A stretch of DNA of 64,000 nt from Platerodrilus igneus (GCA_036346225.1 JARFIW010000835.1:977829-1041828), one strand, 5' to 3'; positions 43,760 through 54,851 are shown, numbered from the stretch's first letter. Notes: generated from the letters alone by a model not told the origin. Numbers and translations: made by a program.

Positions 43760-44013
43760 GAGTGTGGAAATGAGGGATTGTCCTCATTTCCGCCTTATGG
43801 AAATATACATGTAACTGTGTGTGGAAATGTGGGATTTCTCCACATTTCCGCCTTATGGGAATTTACATGTAAATGTGTGGAAATGCGGTTCCACCACCAC
43901 ATTTCCACCTCCACCTCCTCATTTCCACCTTATGGGAATTTACATGTAAATGTGTGTGGAAATGTGGGATTCGGGTGGAAATGAGGCGGTAGAACGTCAC
44001 TAAACCTCCTACT
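43760..44013. repeat. P2 terminal 250 bp: TTACATGTAA-based repeats
   Basis: Three to four copies of a roughly 55-bp unit carrying CTTATGGGAATTTACATGTAA and GTGTGTGGAAATG precede the terminus. TTTACATGTAAA is itself palindromic. The left end mirrors this at 31,497-31,750, and P3 has one unit at 61,340-61,385. Confidence 0.8.
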
Positions 44014-44019
44014 TGTAAT
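44014..44019. repeat. Right target-site duplication of P2 (TGTAAT)
   Basis: An exact copy of 31,491-31,496. Removing P2 and one hexamer restores the BEL protease reading across the site on the minus strand (LPKIT joins the TEQVSANPF block), which proves the insertion point. Confidence 0.9.
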
Positions 44020-44049
44020 CTTTGGTAAAATTAAACATGTAACCTTTAT

Positions 44050-44394
44050 AGCAAATGCCTTTACATTTGATTTTACTATTAATTCGGTTTTATGATGTAT
44101 ATTCGAAATACTTCCATTTATTCAAAAAACCAAACAATCTACGTTTGTCTTCGGCAAGTTTAACAAATCTACAAAATCTATAGTCACCAAATTTGACATA
44201 CTTCCAGAATCAAGCAAAACTCTACAGTCATGAAATTTACAATGGCTGTCGCTAACCTTAACTCTAGCTGTAGACAGCAAAACCTGAGATTCTTGCCATT
44301 GTTCGTAGGCTTCAAAAAAGACCGGAAGCAACAAAGACGGAAGATTTACGTTAGCAACTGCATTGTTTCCACTTGCTGAAGCTTCTTTGACCAC
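44050..44394 (-). pseudogene. BEL/Pao aspartic protease (DUF1758-type)
   Basis: The minus-strand frame holds VLLSTARVKVSDSHCKFHDC then VLLDSGSMSNLVT, the D-S-G active site of BEL proteases, and LPKTNVDCLVF. It stops at 44,122, and further coding runs to the P2 border in broken frames (up to LILPKIT). It releases the pol enzymes from the polyprotein in intact relatives. The catalytic Asp is kept. Confidence 0.85.
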
Positions 44395-44725
44395 TGGCGC
44401 CCCAGGCCTTTGCTTTTCATACTCACCAATGATAGCTTAGCTGCAGATAACATATCAAAATACAAATTTTCAAAATGCTCACGTGCTTCTTCAGATTGTT
44501 CTTGGGTTTCAAGAAGCTTCTTAACCTCAGATTTAATTGATAGTTGAATCGCTTGGAATTCCTCTCACAAAGGTTCAACTTTAGCCGACCTAAATTTCAG
44601 ACATTCTACAATTAAATCATCTAAATCATTAACCTTACTTTGTGTATTAATTAAAAATAGTTCAAACCTGCTTAACTGCCCTTGAATGGCAGATCGTTTT
44701 GTTTTTAATGAAGTTTTGTCACCCA
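44395..44725 (-). pseudogene. BEL/Pao Gag N-terminal part
   Basis: From an ATG at 44,725 the minus strand gives MGDKTSLKTKRSAIQGQLSR, FELFLINTQSKV, FQAIQLSIKSEVKKLLE and REHFENLYF, the coiled-coil N-terminus normal for BEL Gag. One in-frame TGA lies near 44,574. The central Gag domain and zinc knuckles are missing: the sequence passes within about 110 codons to the pre-protease region, so a deletion of more than a kilobase happened here. Confidence 0.75.
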
Positions 44726-46800
44726 TTTTGCATAAATTGTAAGACTACTCAAACAAATAATGAAATTAACCAAATACTGTAATTTCGCAGACAAAGGAAA
44801 TACGTAATTCCACTAATTGCGTCAAAATACAAGAGGTACAAACGAGTATGGACTTACTTTTTATGTTGGTTTGACTTACTATGTTTAATATTTTCAACAC
44901 CAATCATAAAAATAGATTATGAAAGGTCGAAGGTTGTTACGTTTTTTTTTTGCACGCCTCACGTTGGTTTTTTGGGGACCTAAACGTTGTGACGTCACTG
45001 TAACTTATTTTTCTTAACGGGCGCCAGTGAACAAGTCTTCCGACATAGCTAGGGGTCTATTCCTGGGTAGAGCAATGAGAAGTGGGGGGGGGGGAAGTCG
45101 AATTCTGTTTGCAAACCAAAGTTACGCTAAATCAAATAGGCGCCACCATGTCCTGAGATAATTACGATAATTGCAAAGCACAGTTCTAAAGGCGGACGTG
45201 GAAACCCAAAGATAAAATGATCGCCTTCGTTAACAAAAACCTGTCTTATTAAGATAAGACGCAGCTCCTGTAAGAAACTGTAAAGATTAAATAAATAAAA
45301 AAGTAGAACACCATTTGTGTCCTATAAAAAAATATAAAGAAATAATAAAAAAATATTTCCAATATAATATTGGCATCAAATTATTACTCAGAAAATTTTT
45401 AGCTTTATGTAATTAGATTTGATCGCATTTGACCAACATAAAAGTCTTAGATTTTGAACTAAATGTTTACTAAAAAAAACTCTTTTAAAATATCGGTACT
45501 TGTAACAAAAAAAATTGTCATAATCAACTACATCAAAGTTAAAGTTTTAACTTTCCTTTTTTCTTTCATTAATCAACCAACTGCACTTTAAACATGAACT
45601 TGTTATTTAAATTAAAGTGATAATGATTTGTAAGCATAACACAGTGAATTAAATTCTAACCTGGGCAGATCTTTTCAGGTGGATTACTAATTACTAGAAC
45701 CTAACATAATGAGAATTTGAACTTTCATATTTACGTTTAATAATCTATGTATAGGTAAAGCTGATCACAAAAATAGGCATGTTTGTTTAAATTGCATTAC
45801 AGCTGCTCAAAGCATTTGCTTCCAAGACAACATCTGTCAACGTGCAAAACAGAAAAATATGACGTCGAAAACATACGTTGAACTTATCGAAGGTTCATAT
45901 GGAACAAAGCATGTTATTATAGAAAGCTAATTCGACAAAATTTCGTTTTACAGCTTATAAAACCAGCTCAACAATTGATTGAAATTTACACAATTTACGT
46001 GTACTAAACATAATAGCAAAATTATGTACTCTAATCTTTAAACACATGCAAAAAAAAATCTTATTACTAATTACGAACCAAAACTGCTTTAGCCGCTTCT
46101 CGACAAACTGAGACGGGATTTCCGTTCTTCAAGCAAAGTTAACAGCGTTTCCAATTTGATATGACTGCATCCAAATTAACATCCATAATTTCTTATCACA
46201 CAAATTTCTTACTAGGCAAATTTCAAATCGACTGTTCCTAAATAACGGTAATTCTTTGGATCCTAGATGACGAATTATATTTGTTCCATTCTTTATTGTC
46301 GCATCCTACATTGTCGAATTATATACTGTTGCATTCTACATTGTCGAATTATATTTTGTCGAATTATATTTTGTTGCGCTAAATAAATTACCTCAAATTA
46401 CATTAATTCGTATAATATATACTTTACCAACCGTTATTAGAAGATATCCCAACGACTAATAGTTGATGCGAAGGTTGCCAGCCTCCAGCCGAAAATACAT
46501 CTTAACACAGCTGTTGCAGGCGGCCGACTGTTTGTCGAAACCAGAGCCGAGCGGTCGCGCCGTCAGAGGGGGGAACACGAAACAATCAAATAGAGATGTA
46601 CTTGGAAATAGCTTTATGCGACACAGATATATTAATATAATTAGATCCCTAATTAACAATGCACGCTTAGCGCATTATTCTTGTAATTCAATGCAATTAA
46701 ATTACGACTGAAAAATAAAAATGTTACAAGATCGCCACATGTACATCCAATTTTGGCGGTTTCAACGTGCTCACTCATCAATTCAGCGAAAATAAACCAT
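44726..46800 (-). other. BEL 5' untranslated region, about 2 kb
   Basis: The sequence lies between the primer site at the 5' LTR and the Gag start. It is longer than usual for BEL leaders and may contain further insertions. I see small tandem repeats of ACATTGTCGAATTATA type at 46,300-46,375, a G9 run at about 45,088 and a GC-rich patch at 46,520-46,580. No gene is supported. Confidence 0.5.
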
Positions 46801-47090
46801 GTTTATTACATTACTTCTCTTGAATGTTGAATAAATCAACTAAAGATCTTGAAATAACTTTAATTCTTATTGTGGACTGTATTAAAATCAAATTACATAT
46901 TTTATAGAAAAATAACATGTCATAGAATACAGGACTACTCGGCCATCTTCCTTCTAGTAATAATTAATTAATAGCCAATCGTGCTTGTTATGAAGGCGAG
47001 TATAAACGAAAAACGCCGGAAATACGTGTAAAATAAATGGCGCACTATTTAAATTTACAGCTACGTAAAAATATTAAAGAAGCCTTAACA
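46801..47090 (-). repeat. BEL/Pao 5' LTR (290 bp) and adjoining primer site
   Basis: The minus strand starts TGTTAAGGCT at 47,090 and ends ...AATAAACA at 46,801. The next bases inwards are TGGTTTATTTTCGCTG, which starts with the TGG complementary to a tRNA CCA end, as a minus-strand primer site should. GGGTG at 47,091 repeats the bases before the 3' LTR. Confidence 0.85.
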
Positions 47091-47578
47091 GGGTGGTTAA
47101 ATCTTAAATCCGTTTGCAGATTCGAATTCTCCGTAAAATTTCAGACGAATTTAATGTGTCGCATGGCTAAAAAATGTATAAGGATGGTCAGAAATCGCTG
47201 TTGGTAAAAAATCTTAAAATGAGGATAGCTTCCGGAGGTATGATGCTATCTAAAAAGTTCCTAGAAATTCAAGTAGCTGAGAAAAATTTTATATTAATTG
47301 ATACCAAACAAAATAGATTTATCTCGTGGGTGGAAATAGTTACTCGAAGAAAACTATTTGGTTCAGAATGTTATTGGTAAAAATTCTTAAAATGAGGGTA
47401 AAAATCCCACAAGGAGGTCTATAAGGAGGGAGCAAGGAGGAAAGCCCCAGTAAATGTCCGAAGGAGGTTCACTTCCAAAGAAGTTACATGTAAATTCCCA
47501 TAAGCAGGTGGATCTGGTGGATCCTATGGGTGAATCCCATAAGGTGGATCTGTGCTTGGATCGGCCAATTCTACTACT
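47091..47578 (+). mobile_element. P1 terminal repeat, right of the BEL insertion
   Basis: It continues the subterminal unit cut at 28,551: TAAATCTTAAATCCGTTTGC, the GATGCTATCTAAAAAGTTCC block, TTGATACCAAACAAAATAG, then TTACATGTAAATTCCCATAA near the terminus. A plausible end is ...TTCTACTACT at about 47,578 (ACT terminus). The matching left end of P1 was not found, so the outer border is tentative. Confidence 0.65.
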
Positions 47579-50500
47579 AACGGGTTAAATAATATATCAA
47601 TTTGAAAAATATTTAACATATCAAAGGTAGCATTTGTGATCGAAGTTGGCTTTTACAATTACGCATTCCGATTACTTTGGAAATTAATTACAACTCTCCA
47701 AATCCAATATATACAAAAAAAAATTGTTGAAGTACAAGGAAGCTACCCGTACGTTATTTTTTCTACGGAATTCTGAATTATTACGTTTTGAAGGGGTCGC
47801 ATCTCTATTTATATTATCTACTACTTTAACACGTCATTAACTTATATCTGAGTGAGTACTCCTTTTGGAAAAAAATACAAATTAGTTACAGCGATTGTAC
47901 TTAATATTTATTTGTGTTGTCACGAGAGTCCTTTAGCAAAAATACTTTCCCATAATTAAAATTTAGACTGAATATATATAGTGCCGAAAGCTCAAAGCGC
48001 AGCACCTAATTACATTATAATAACTACTTGTCGCTGAGCCGCTTTACGGTAGTCATTTGTTTTAAAATACGATTTTAACATGGTCATAAGAATATAAGCG
48101 ACTGTTGAAGACATTTTAATTCGAGATAAGTGAATCACTTTTAATATATTAAAATATATACAGTGTATGTGGCGTAAAAGACAAGATCCCGTATTATATT
48201 TTCTCACGGTTACTACCTGATGCGTCTTCTTTCCTTTTGGTTTGTCAAATTTGAAGAGATTATACCCGTGAGATTACCACCCATTTAAGATCGGTATTAA
48301 CGTGTTTGTCATTAGATATGGTTAGGATTGATGTTGATTCTTTAAATTATGATGTATAGATATTATGGGGTGATAAAGTCGGAGCTCGTTAGGAATTTGT
48401 GAAATCATGACGTTTGAAAGGCCGTCAAACACATTCAGTTGGTAGAACTGAGATAAAAGTAAATTTTAAAGTACCCAATTTATTATTAATGAAAGCGTAC
48501 TTTCTACATTATAATGGTCTCGGAAAATTTTTTCACACTTTTTGATAACGTTTTTGTGTCTTCGTTCGTGACAGGTATATCTTCTACACGTTTGTCCGAT
48601 AGAGCAATGATTACAATTGGGGCATTGGTCCGTAAAATCTTTGAAGGTCTCAGAGCCAATTTTTGTCTGTTCAAAGTAGTTGCCTTTTGAACTTTGGTTA
48701 TTTCGTCAAACACAATTTTAGACAACATCTCTACCAAACAGCGACGAGATTTGAAATATAACTAAGGCGGTTGTGTTAGTTATTACACCCACAATTCTGG
48801 AAACCGTTATTCAAAATAATATATTAGAAGAGCAATGGACTTAATGTTTGTGGTAAGAAATGAAATAATGGACGAAATTACAAAAAGCACTACTATTGAA
48901 GATTAGCAGCTTTCAGTTACGAGATATTACGAAAATTCCGCCAAGAATTAATTAACTTTTACTTAAAGTGATAAAATTTTTGTTTTAATCCACCCCAGAT
49001 ATTGCTACTGTATCCTTAATTTGCAATCTTTTCACGAATTAAGGCTTTACAGTTTAAATATTTACTTTTAAATTTCACTAGACAAAGTATATGTGTACAT
49101 TTGGGATGTTCTTGTTTGCGCGATTAAGTATTCGCTACATTTAAGAACGTTATCAGCCCCTTTAATTTGTAATTTCTAAGCTGTCAAGTGCATAATTAAT
49201 GAAACATGAATAATAATGTTGCTAAAATAAACATCTTGGTAGTTAAGCTGGAACTTTCCAAATCACGAACCAACTTTGAATTTATACTATATTTTCTATT
49301 GAACATTTATGTCCAGTCTTGGAATAAGTTTTATGAGCGCACAATATAGAGAAGTGGCTGGTGAACGTGATTGAATTCTTGTATGACGAAAACAGAGAAC
49401 GTGAAAGAATAAATGGGTTTTGAGCAATTGGTTCGACCAAAACAACACAGCTGCATAAATAAAGCGTATTGCGATGGTTCGGTAGTGTGAAAAAGAAGAG
49501 CGATGAACGACTAGGGAAGGAAGTTTATAAATAATAGATTAGTGGTTTAAAAAGAAAGGGTAGTCAGTCACGAAGGACGCAGCTGGACGTAGTGGATAAA
49601 GATGTGAGAAGAACGGAAGTGAGAAGCTTCAAGATCCATTGGTTTGTATGGAACGATGCATGGATATCAATGAGTCAGGGGAATTCTGTAAAGTAAGAAA
49701 GATAATCAAATTGATTACTAACAGGCTTAAAAACTCTGCAAAGTAAATTGAAAAACAACATTTAAAAAAAAGGTTCTATAAGCCCTCCACCCCATACACA
49801 AAGTATTTATTAACACTAACTGATACCGGACGAATTTTGGTCTTATAAAACAGATATCGGGAAACCCGCTCATGTGTAAATACCTTTATATAGTCGAAAC
49901 CATGAAAGAAGTCGTCTGCGTCATCACGTGTATTCGTACGAATTAAATTGAAAATTTTTAATCAATGTAGCATCTAACTCATAAATACCCAATAAATATT
50001 CCGATTCGGAAGTTTCCGTCAAGCTTCGCGCATCTGCATAACGTAATGTAGCATGGTTGCCAATAACATTTTATTTTCATAGAGATAGTTGCTTTAACTA
50101 TTTTTAAATTGGCGTCTTCTTGTTTTAGGAGTATAATGAATTCAGTTAAAATAATACGCATTTTTATAAGTTGAATTACGTATATTGATCTAAATAGAAA
50201 CGTACAATAACTGCAATATAAACTATTTATGGCAGCTACGTTGAAATCTTTCTCTGTACGATAACTTTGGCAACCGTGCTTTATGGAAAAATTAACATTT
50301 TGTTTTGACTACGTTCTAATTAAATGACTACTAACATTTTTACACTAATTTTTTAATTTTCATTAATTCTTTTAAAACTTTAGAAAGTATATTCCATTTA
50401 CAAAAAACTAAGAAAGATATCTATTTTAAAGAAAGGCATAATTTTACCAAAAGGTTAACCTGTTAATTATCTAAAGTTCTAAGCATACGGACATATGCTC

Positions 50501-51115
50501 TTCTCTGTTGTTTTCCCAAATGAACGTGCTCACGTCTGTCTTTATTTAAAACACGTACAGATAGTATTACTATCTTTATCATATATATTAGTTAAGTTTT
50601 TAAATAATCTTAAACGTATGTTTTAAATTGAGTTAGACACCTATGACATAGAAAACTTCTTTCGTGGTTTCTACTATAGTACTAAGTCATAATATAGTCA
50701 GTGCAAGCACAAATTCTTATGTATCTATGGTAAATGAACATGATGTTTAAGCCTTGCCTATTATAAATTAAAAAGCATGTTCCTCTTATGTCTCGCCTAC
50801 GATTTTGTTATTCGCGCATCGCCAAATATGAGCGCTGATTACAAATAATAAGATAAGACAGTCGACACAGCTCTCTCTTAGAAGACATTCCATTAAATAT
50901 CACATTCGCGCCGGTTTGTCGGCATTAATTAATTAATTAAAATAACAACGTGAGTACCTCTATTTCCCTTCCTTCATCACCCTCTCCTGACTAACCAATT
51001 ATGTATTTAGTGGTGAGTGTAAAGTGACAATTGAATACGGGGTAAGTTTTTTATGCAACCATATTTTATTACAAGTTTTTATTTTGTTATTGTAAACCAG
51101 CCGTTCCACTTAGGC
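47579..51115. other. About 3.5 kb without a recognisable gene
   Basis: AT-rich DNA with scattered short open frames (for example 48,504-48,737 minus, with KTLSKSVKKFSE) that show no known domain. No repeat shared with the rest of the window was noticed. If host sequence is present in the window it may be here, but nothing proves it. Confidence 0.5.
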
Positions 51116-51135
51116 GTGAACATACCTTATTTTTT

Positions 51136-51174
51136 TGGTCCTTCGAGCCGGATATGAACCAGCAACCTATGGAT
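51136..51174 (+). promoter_or_regulatory. Extended tRNA-Tyr primer-binding site of a BEL/Pao element
   Basis: TGGTCCTTCGAGCCGGAT is a primer site of Pao-type elements. Here the complementarity goes on to GAACCAGCAACCTATGGAT, so 39 nt mirror the 3' half of insect tRNA-Tyr up to the place of its intron. From memory of that tRNA about five mismatches remain. The Gag ORF follows 320 bp downstream. Confidence 0.6.
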
Positions 51175-51181
51175 TCTATTC

Positions 51182-51243
51182 AATTCTATCTCACGCATAC
51201 CTTATTTTTTGGTCTCTTCGACCGGTATGCGTGAGATAGAATT
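51182..51243. repeat. Perfect 20-bp inverted repeat, 22-nt loop
   Basis: AATTCTATCTCACGCATACC at 51,182-51,201 is the exact reverse complement of 51,224-51,243. The loop holds a second, degenerate copy of the primer-site start (TTTTTTGGTCTCTTCGACCGG). It lies in the leader between primer site and Gag. Confidence 0.85.
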
Positions 51244-51492
51244 GTCGTCGTGGTTGTAGAGGAACTTGCTTTATGTTGTTTAATGGTAAATTATTACAAG
51301 GTTGCTCTTAAAGTATTTGAAATAAATTCACTCTTATCGAATTGTAATATTAATCTCGTAATTGAGTTTGAGCTGCATGTTGATAAACGGTTATCAGCAC
51401 AGGTGTGTTTGTTTATATTTACATTCAATTATAATTATAAAATACACTTCAATTCAATTACATATTTACGTGTAGTTTAGGCTATTCTGAAA

Positions 51493-52420
51493 ATGTCTTT
51501 TGACAGCATTTTTTTGCAAGCTCAGCAAGAAGCCTTATTTGGTCGCTTGCAAGGCATTTGGGATTATGCTATTTCCGCAAATGTAAGTAAATTAAACTTA
51601 TTAGAAGCAAAAATGCAAAGGCTACCGATTATTCAAAATGCTCTCGAAAAACTACAGGTAGCAATAATAAAATTTAACGCTACTAAAGCCGATCCTAAAT
51701 TACATGTAAAATTAAATCTAGCATCTTTCGATGATTTGTTCGATGTAATTCGTTCGAAATATTTAGAATTGAAAGAAAATTTGACAAAATCGGTTCCTGC
51801 AGATGCTCTGGCGTTTAACGGCCCATCCGTTGAATGTTTAAAACCTCTAGAAATTCCTGTTTTTGATGGTTCCATTGATAAGTGGAATAATTTCATTACT
51901 ACTTATCGCAGTGTTGAACACGAAAACAAATCTATTCCAGTATCATTAAAATATTTATAATTTAGATCGTATCTCGATAAGGAAGCATTAAGTGTCGTCT
52001 CTGATCTAGCGTTAGATCCTAATTTGTATGAGTAAGCATTTAAAAAACTTGTAGATCGCTACGACTCCCCACGAAGAATTGTTAATTTTTATTTGAATAA
52101 AATTCTTCAATTTAAATCTACTGGTTCCTTATCAAATTTCATAAATATACCTTTCAACGCAGTAAGAACTTTGAAATCTGCCCCCGACGTTGAAGATTTA
52201 TCGGACTTTATTTTATTTTCTCTATGTTATCGTAATTTGGATCCTAAATTACAACATGCATTTGATGCACGCGCGGATTCTAATGTGCCGACTTGTGCTA
52301 AGTTGTTCGAATTTTTAACCGCGCAGAATAAAACCTCAGAAATGCACGAAGATGTTCAAGCTTGCTTAACCTCATCCATACCCCTGGCTCTGATTCTGTT
52401 TGAGAATACTAATAGGTTTT
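51493..52420 (+). pseudogene. BEL/Pao Gag, 5' portion of a second element
   Basis: Two open segments (51,493-51,960 and 52,093-52,545) are joined by a coding-like gap with one stop at 51,958 and another at 52,033. Blocks: LEAKMQRLPIIQNALEKLQ, LKPLEIPVFDGSIDKWNNF then YRSVEHENKSIPVSLKYL, the DUF1759 core of BEL Gag, followed by LNKILQFKSTGSLSNFI, DPKLQHAFDARADS and LFEFLTAQNK. After about 52,370 the homology ends, so the element is truncated before the zinc knuckles. The ATG at 51,493 fits the leader and primer site upstream. Confidence 0.8.
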
Positions 52421-52545
52421 TAACAATTTTTGAGTTTATAGGCAATTGGAAAATACATGCATCATCAGGGTGTACAGGTTTCATATTCAACATGACAAAT
52501 GCTGCTGAACACTTTCTACTTTTATCGATGTTTTCTGATTTATAA

Positions 52546-53440
52546 TAAATGCTACAACTGAATGACCATTGCTTAAGTCCGGGTGGATGACTTAAAATTC
52601 TCTTTGTTAAAAATTCTTTTACGTTAGCCAGTAGTGTTCTCTTGGGGTCTTAGTAGAGGTGATTAGAAACAAAGTCGAAGACCATTTCACATTTAATTTA
52701 ATTAACACTTTAAGGTGCAGTACAACCGTTACATCTTAGGGTTAGACTTTCAATGTTCTTATTCTATATTAGTTCTTAACTGCTAACAATAATTATGCAA
52801 TTATGCTTACTTAATAATTCCAATTACACCTAGCCTAGAGTTCGTTGCACATGTACTTCCTATTGATTGTCTTACTGTACAATTCCGCACTTTGCACTTC
52901 CTATAATAAGTCACTCACCTTTTAAAGGCATAAAACTTATTTCAATATAATAACTATAAATTATTAGGATATTCGGCTATTACACCATCAGAAGCCGTTT
53001 GACTTGAAGAAGTCCCATCAAATCTAACTACAATCAAGCCATTTCTAATTTAAAATTCTCTAATCACTATATCATCGATAGCCTCTGAAGACTGCGTATA
53101 GAATCATAAGCTTTTTCCACGGTATATGATCTTCTTTTTTAACAAATTAATTGAATTTTCCCGACGATATAATCTGATTGTGCAATCATAACCACTACTA
53201 TCATTGCGTCTAATGTTTTATAACCATCCCGACTAGTATTGTCTTATTCTTATGAAAATGTTGAACAAGTTATACTTTCCACATTTTTTCTCATTTACAA
53301 TCAAACTTACACCTTTTTGATCATTATCTATAGCTTAGAAAATGACCCTAAATTTTCCTGGATGTAACCGAGCCATTTCCTATTTTCATAGGCCCAAAAC
53401 GTTCTCAAATCGTTTCCTAGAATTTTCTCTTGCTTCATAG
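52546..53440. other. No gene recognised
   Basis: AT-rich sequence between the truncated BEL element and the LINE/SINE cluster, with no long open frame and no repeat recognised. Confidence 0.5.
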
Positions 53441-54165
53441 TCTCATATTTTATACATTTCTCCAATGTTCTTATGTGAACATATATACCTGCACTACTGC
53501 TATAATACTGGTGTGGTACTAAACCTGACGGTTATCTTCGAAATACAACCTGCAACAGTATTACCTAAGCCTAGGTGAACGTCATTAAATTAATCTAACC
53601 ATAACTCCTTTAATATGGAATATGCTTGTAAACAAGCAGTCATTATCCTTAGGTCGTCAATCCTGGAACTGGTTAGACGTGTACCATCATTGTTTCCTAT
53701 TCTGTGCTAACCTGCACATTTTCCTGAAATTTCCACAGTCTGTATCTATCACTGTCTGATGTAGATCTACATCTGCCTCTTTTTTCCTATATCTGCTTGT
53801 AATATATCCGATACTATTCCCCAAAAATGCCTTAAAAAAGTATTCTACTCATCTATTTGTTCAATTTTTTTCTACAGATATATTTATTCCCCTACTATTT
53901 CTATAACCTATTTATTATTAACTTTGTCTGTTCATACTATCATCCCCATGCGTTTGAAGCACAACACTCCAAAAGGCTGCTACCGTTTTTCTGTCTGCTT
54001 TTCCTACTGTCCGTATTTTATAGGCATACTGTGCTGTGCTCCACACATATGCTTTTAACAATATTCTTCTTGTTTCTATGTTTGTGTCCTTGATCACAGG
54101 CGCTGTTCTTTCTTGTTAGATGCAGTTCGGTCCCTTTCTATTGTTTTACAATTATATACCCTATT
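53440..54165 (-). pseudogene. RTE-like LINE 3' fragment, additional copy
   Basis: The minus strand shows the C-terminal block of the LINE at 55.5-55.7 kb in decayed form (QKNGSSLLECCASNAWG against QENGRSLSNVVLQTNDE). The DNA also matches: CCTATATCTGCTT(G/C)TAATATAT at 53,787 and 55,482. The open frame on the plus strand at 53,857-54,093 is a shadow. It ends next to the first SINE. Confidence 0.6.
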
Positions 54166-54194
54166 TCTCGAACATTGAGTGGTTTCGACGAGGG

Positions 54195-54495
54195 GCGTCG
54201 CCGTGGATCAATGTAGTAAGCGTAAGACTACGGATCTCAAGGTCCTGGGTTCAAATCCCGACACGGCCGACTGCTTGAAAAATGGCAGGTGAGCATTTTT
54301 CACAAAAATTACGCCCTCGTTCGGATGAGAGGTTAAATGGATGTCCCGTGTGTGAGTGTTGTCATGCACGTTAAAGATCCCTACCTTGCCTGGAACGGCA
54401 AGGGTTCTGCAAAATTCTAAATTTCCAGGCAATAAAAAACTCGCCTCCTGGCCAATGTAGTACCTTCGGGTGGAGCATTGGAAATGTAAATAAAC
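54195..54495 (+). mobile_element. tRNA-derived SINE 1 (301 bp), 14-bp TSD
   Basis: The head has an A-box-like GTGGATCAATGTAGTAAGCG and a B box GGTTCAAATCC at about 54,249. The body and the 3' hairpin CCAATG...CATTGG (54,452-54,481) match SINE 2 and the truncated copy at 37.3 kb. GGTTTCGACGAGGG (54,181-54,194) and GGTTTCGAAGAGGG (54,496-54,509) are its target duplication, one mismatch apart. The minus-strand open frame at 54,208-54,543 is not a gene. Confidence 0.85.
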
Positions 54496-54509
54496 GGTTT
54501 CGAAGAGGG

Positions 54510-54836
54510 ATAAGCAGCTTGTTGCTGCCAACTTCCCCAGCACTTAAACATTCGCCAATTTCATATTTTTTCCAATATATCTTTTCGTAGAGTCAACATT
54601 AGTTGCAGATATTTCACAACCAACACCTGTAGTTGTTTATAATAGCCATCAGATTTATCTGCGCTTATTTTTTCGTCTTTAGGTTTTCTGTCTCAAACCT
54701 GGTTGGACACATACCTCCACTAAGTTATATTCTGAGCTAGCCTATACAGTTTCTAAAATTTCCACACAGACTATATACAGCTCGGTTCCCCTTTTATTGT
54801 TTCCTAATTATATGCCCTATTTCACCGAGATTCAGT
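54510..54836 (-). pseudogene. RTE-like LINE 3'-terminal unit between the SINEs
   Basis: The sequence from the SINE 1 duplication to AGATTCAGT corresponds to the terminal LINE segment that also follows SINE 2 (55,162-55,420): shared words are ACAACCAACACCTGTAGTTG / ACAACCAATACCTGTAGTTG and TTGGA(C/T)AC(A/G)TACCTCCA. The unit is thus tandemly repeated at the LINE 3' end. Confidence 0.65.
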
Positions 54837-54851
54837 GGTATGTGAAGGAGG

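Larger units (their letters stand above)
31497..44013. mobile_element. Polinton/Maverick-like element P2, complete ends, non-autonomous
   Basis: Both ends read AGTAGGAGGTTTAGTGACG inwards, i.e. AGT...ACT termini, with a 6-bp duplication of the BEL target, both hallmarks of Polintons. Length is 12.5 kb including later insertions. Inverted arms of about 3.3 kb (before insertions and deletions) enclose a unique centre at about 34.76-38.97 kb. Present are: fragments of the DNA polymerase B C-terminus in each arm, a zinc-finger gene start in the left arm, and genes A and B in the centre. No retroviral-type integrase, ATPase, protease or capsid gene is seen, so it must have moved with enzymes supplied in trans. 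Confidence 0.85.
38974..44013. repeat. P2 right inverted arm (5.0 kb with insertions)
   Basis: The reverse complement of the left arm, enlarged by a LINE (39,893-41,068), a solo LTR (41,104-41,365) and three extra subterminal units, and missing about 660 bp at 41,43x. The open frames at 43,224-43,472 and 43,628-43,984 are terminal-repeat sequence without protein support. Segments at 42,230-42,450 and in the left arm at 32,150-32,300 match closely. Confidence 0.85.
28552..47090 (-). mobile_element. BEL/Pao LTR retrotransposon, complete ends, interrupted by Polinton P2
   Basis: Two LTRs (28,552-28,855 and 46,801-47,090) face the same way and begin TGTTAAGGCT on the minus strand. The element is flanked by GGGTG on both sides (28,547-28,551 and 47,091-47,095), a 5-bp target duplication as expected for BEL. 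Directly inside the 5' LTR lies a primer-site-like TGGTTTATTTTCGCTG. Gag, aspartic protease, partial RT, RNase H tail and integrase follow in order. The 12.5-kb Polinton P2 splits the protease-RT region. Large parts of gag and the RT palm are deleted, so it is dead. It landed in the terminal repeat of Polinton P1. Confidence 0.9.

Noticed and set aside
54195..54275. tRNA gene
   Set aside because: A and B boxes are present but no full cloverleaf or anticodon arm forms; the sequence is the head of a SINE with a target duplication. The same holds for 54,852-54,930.
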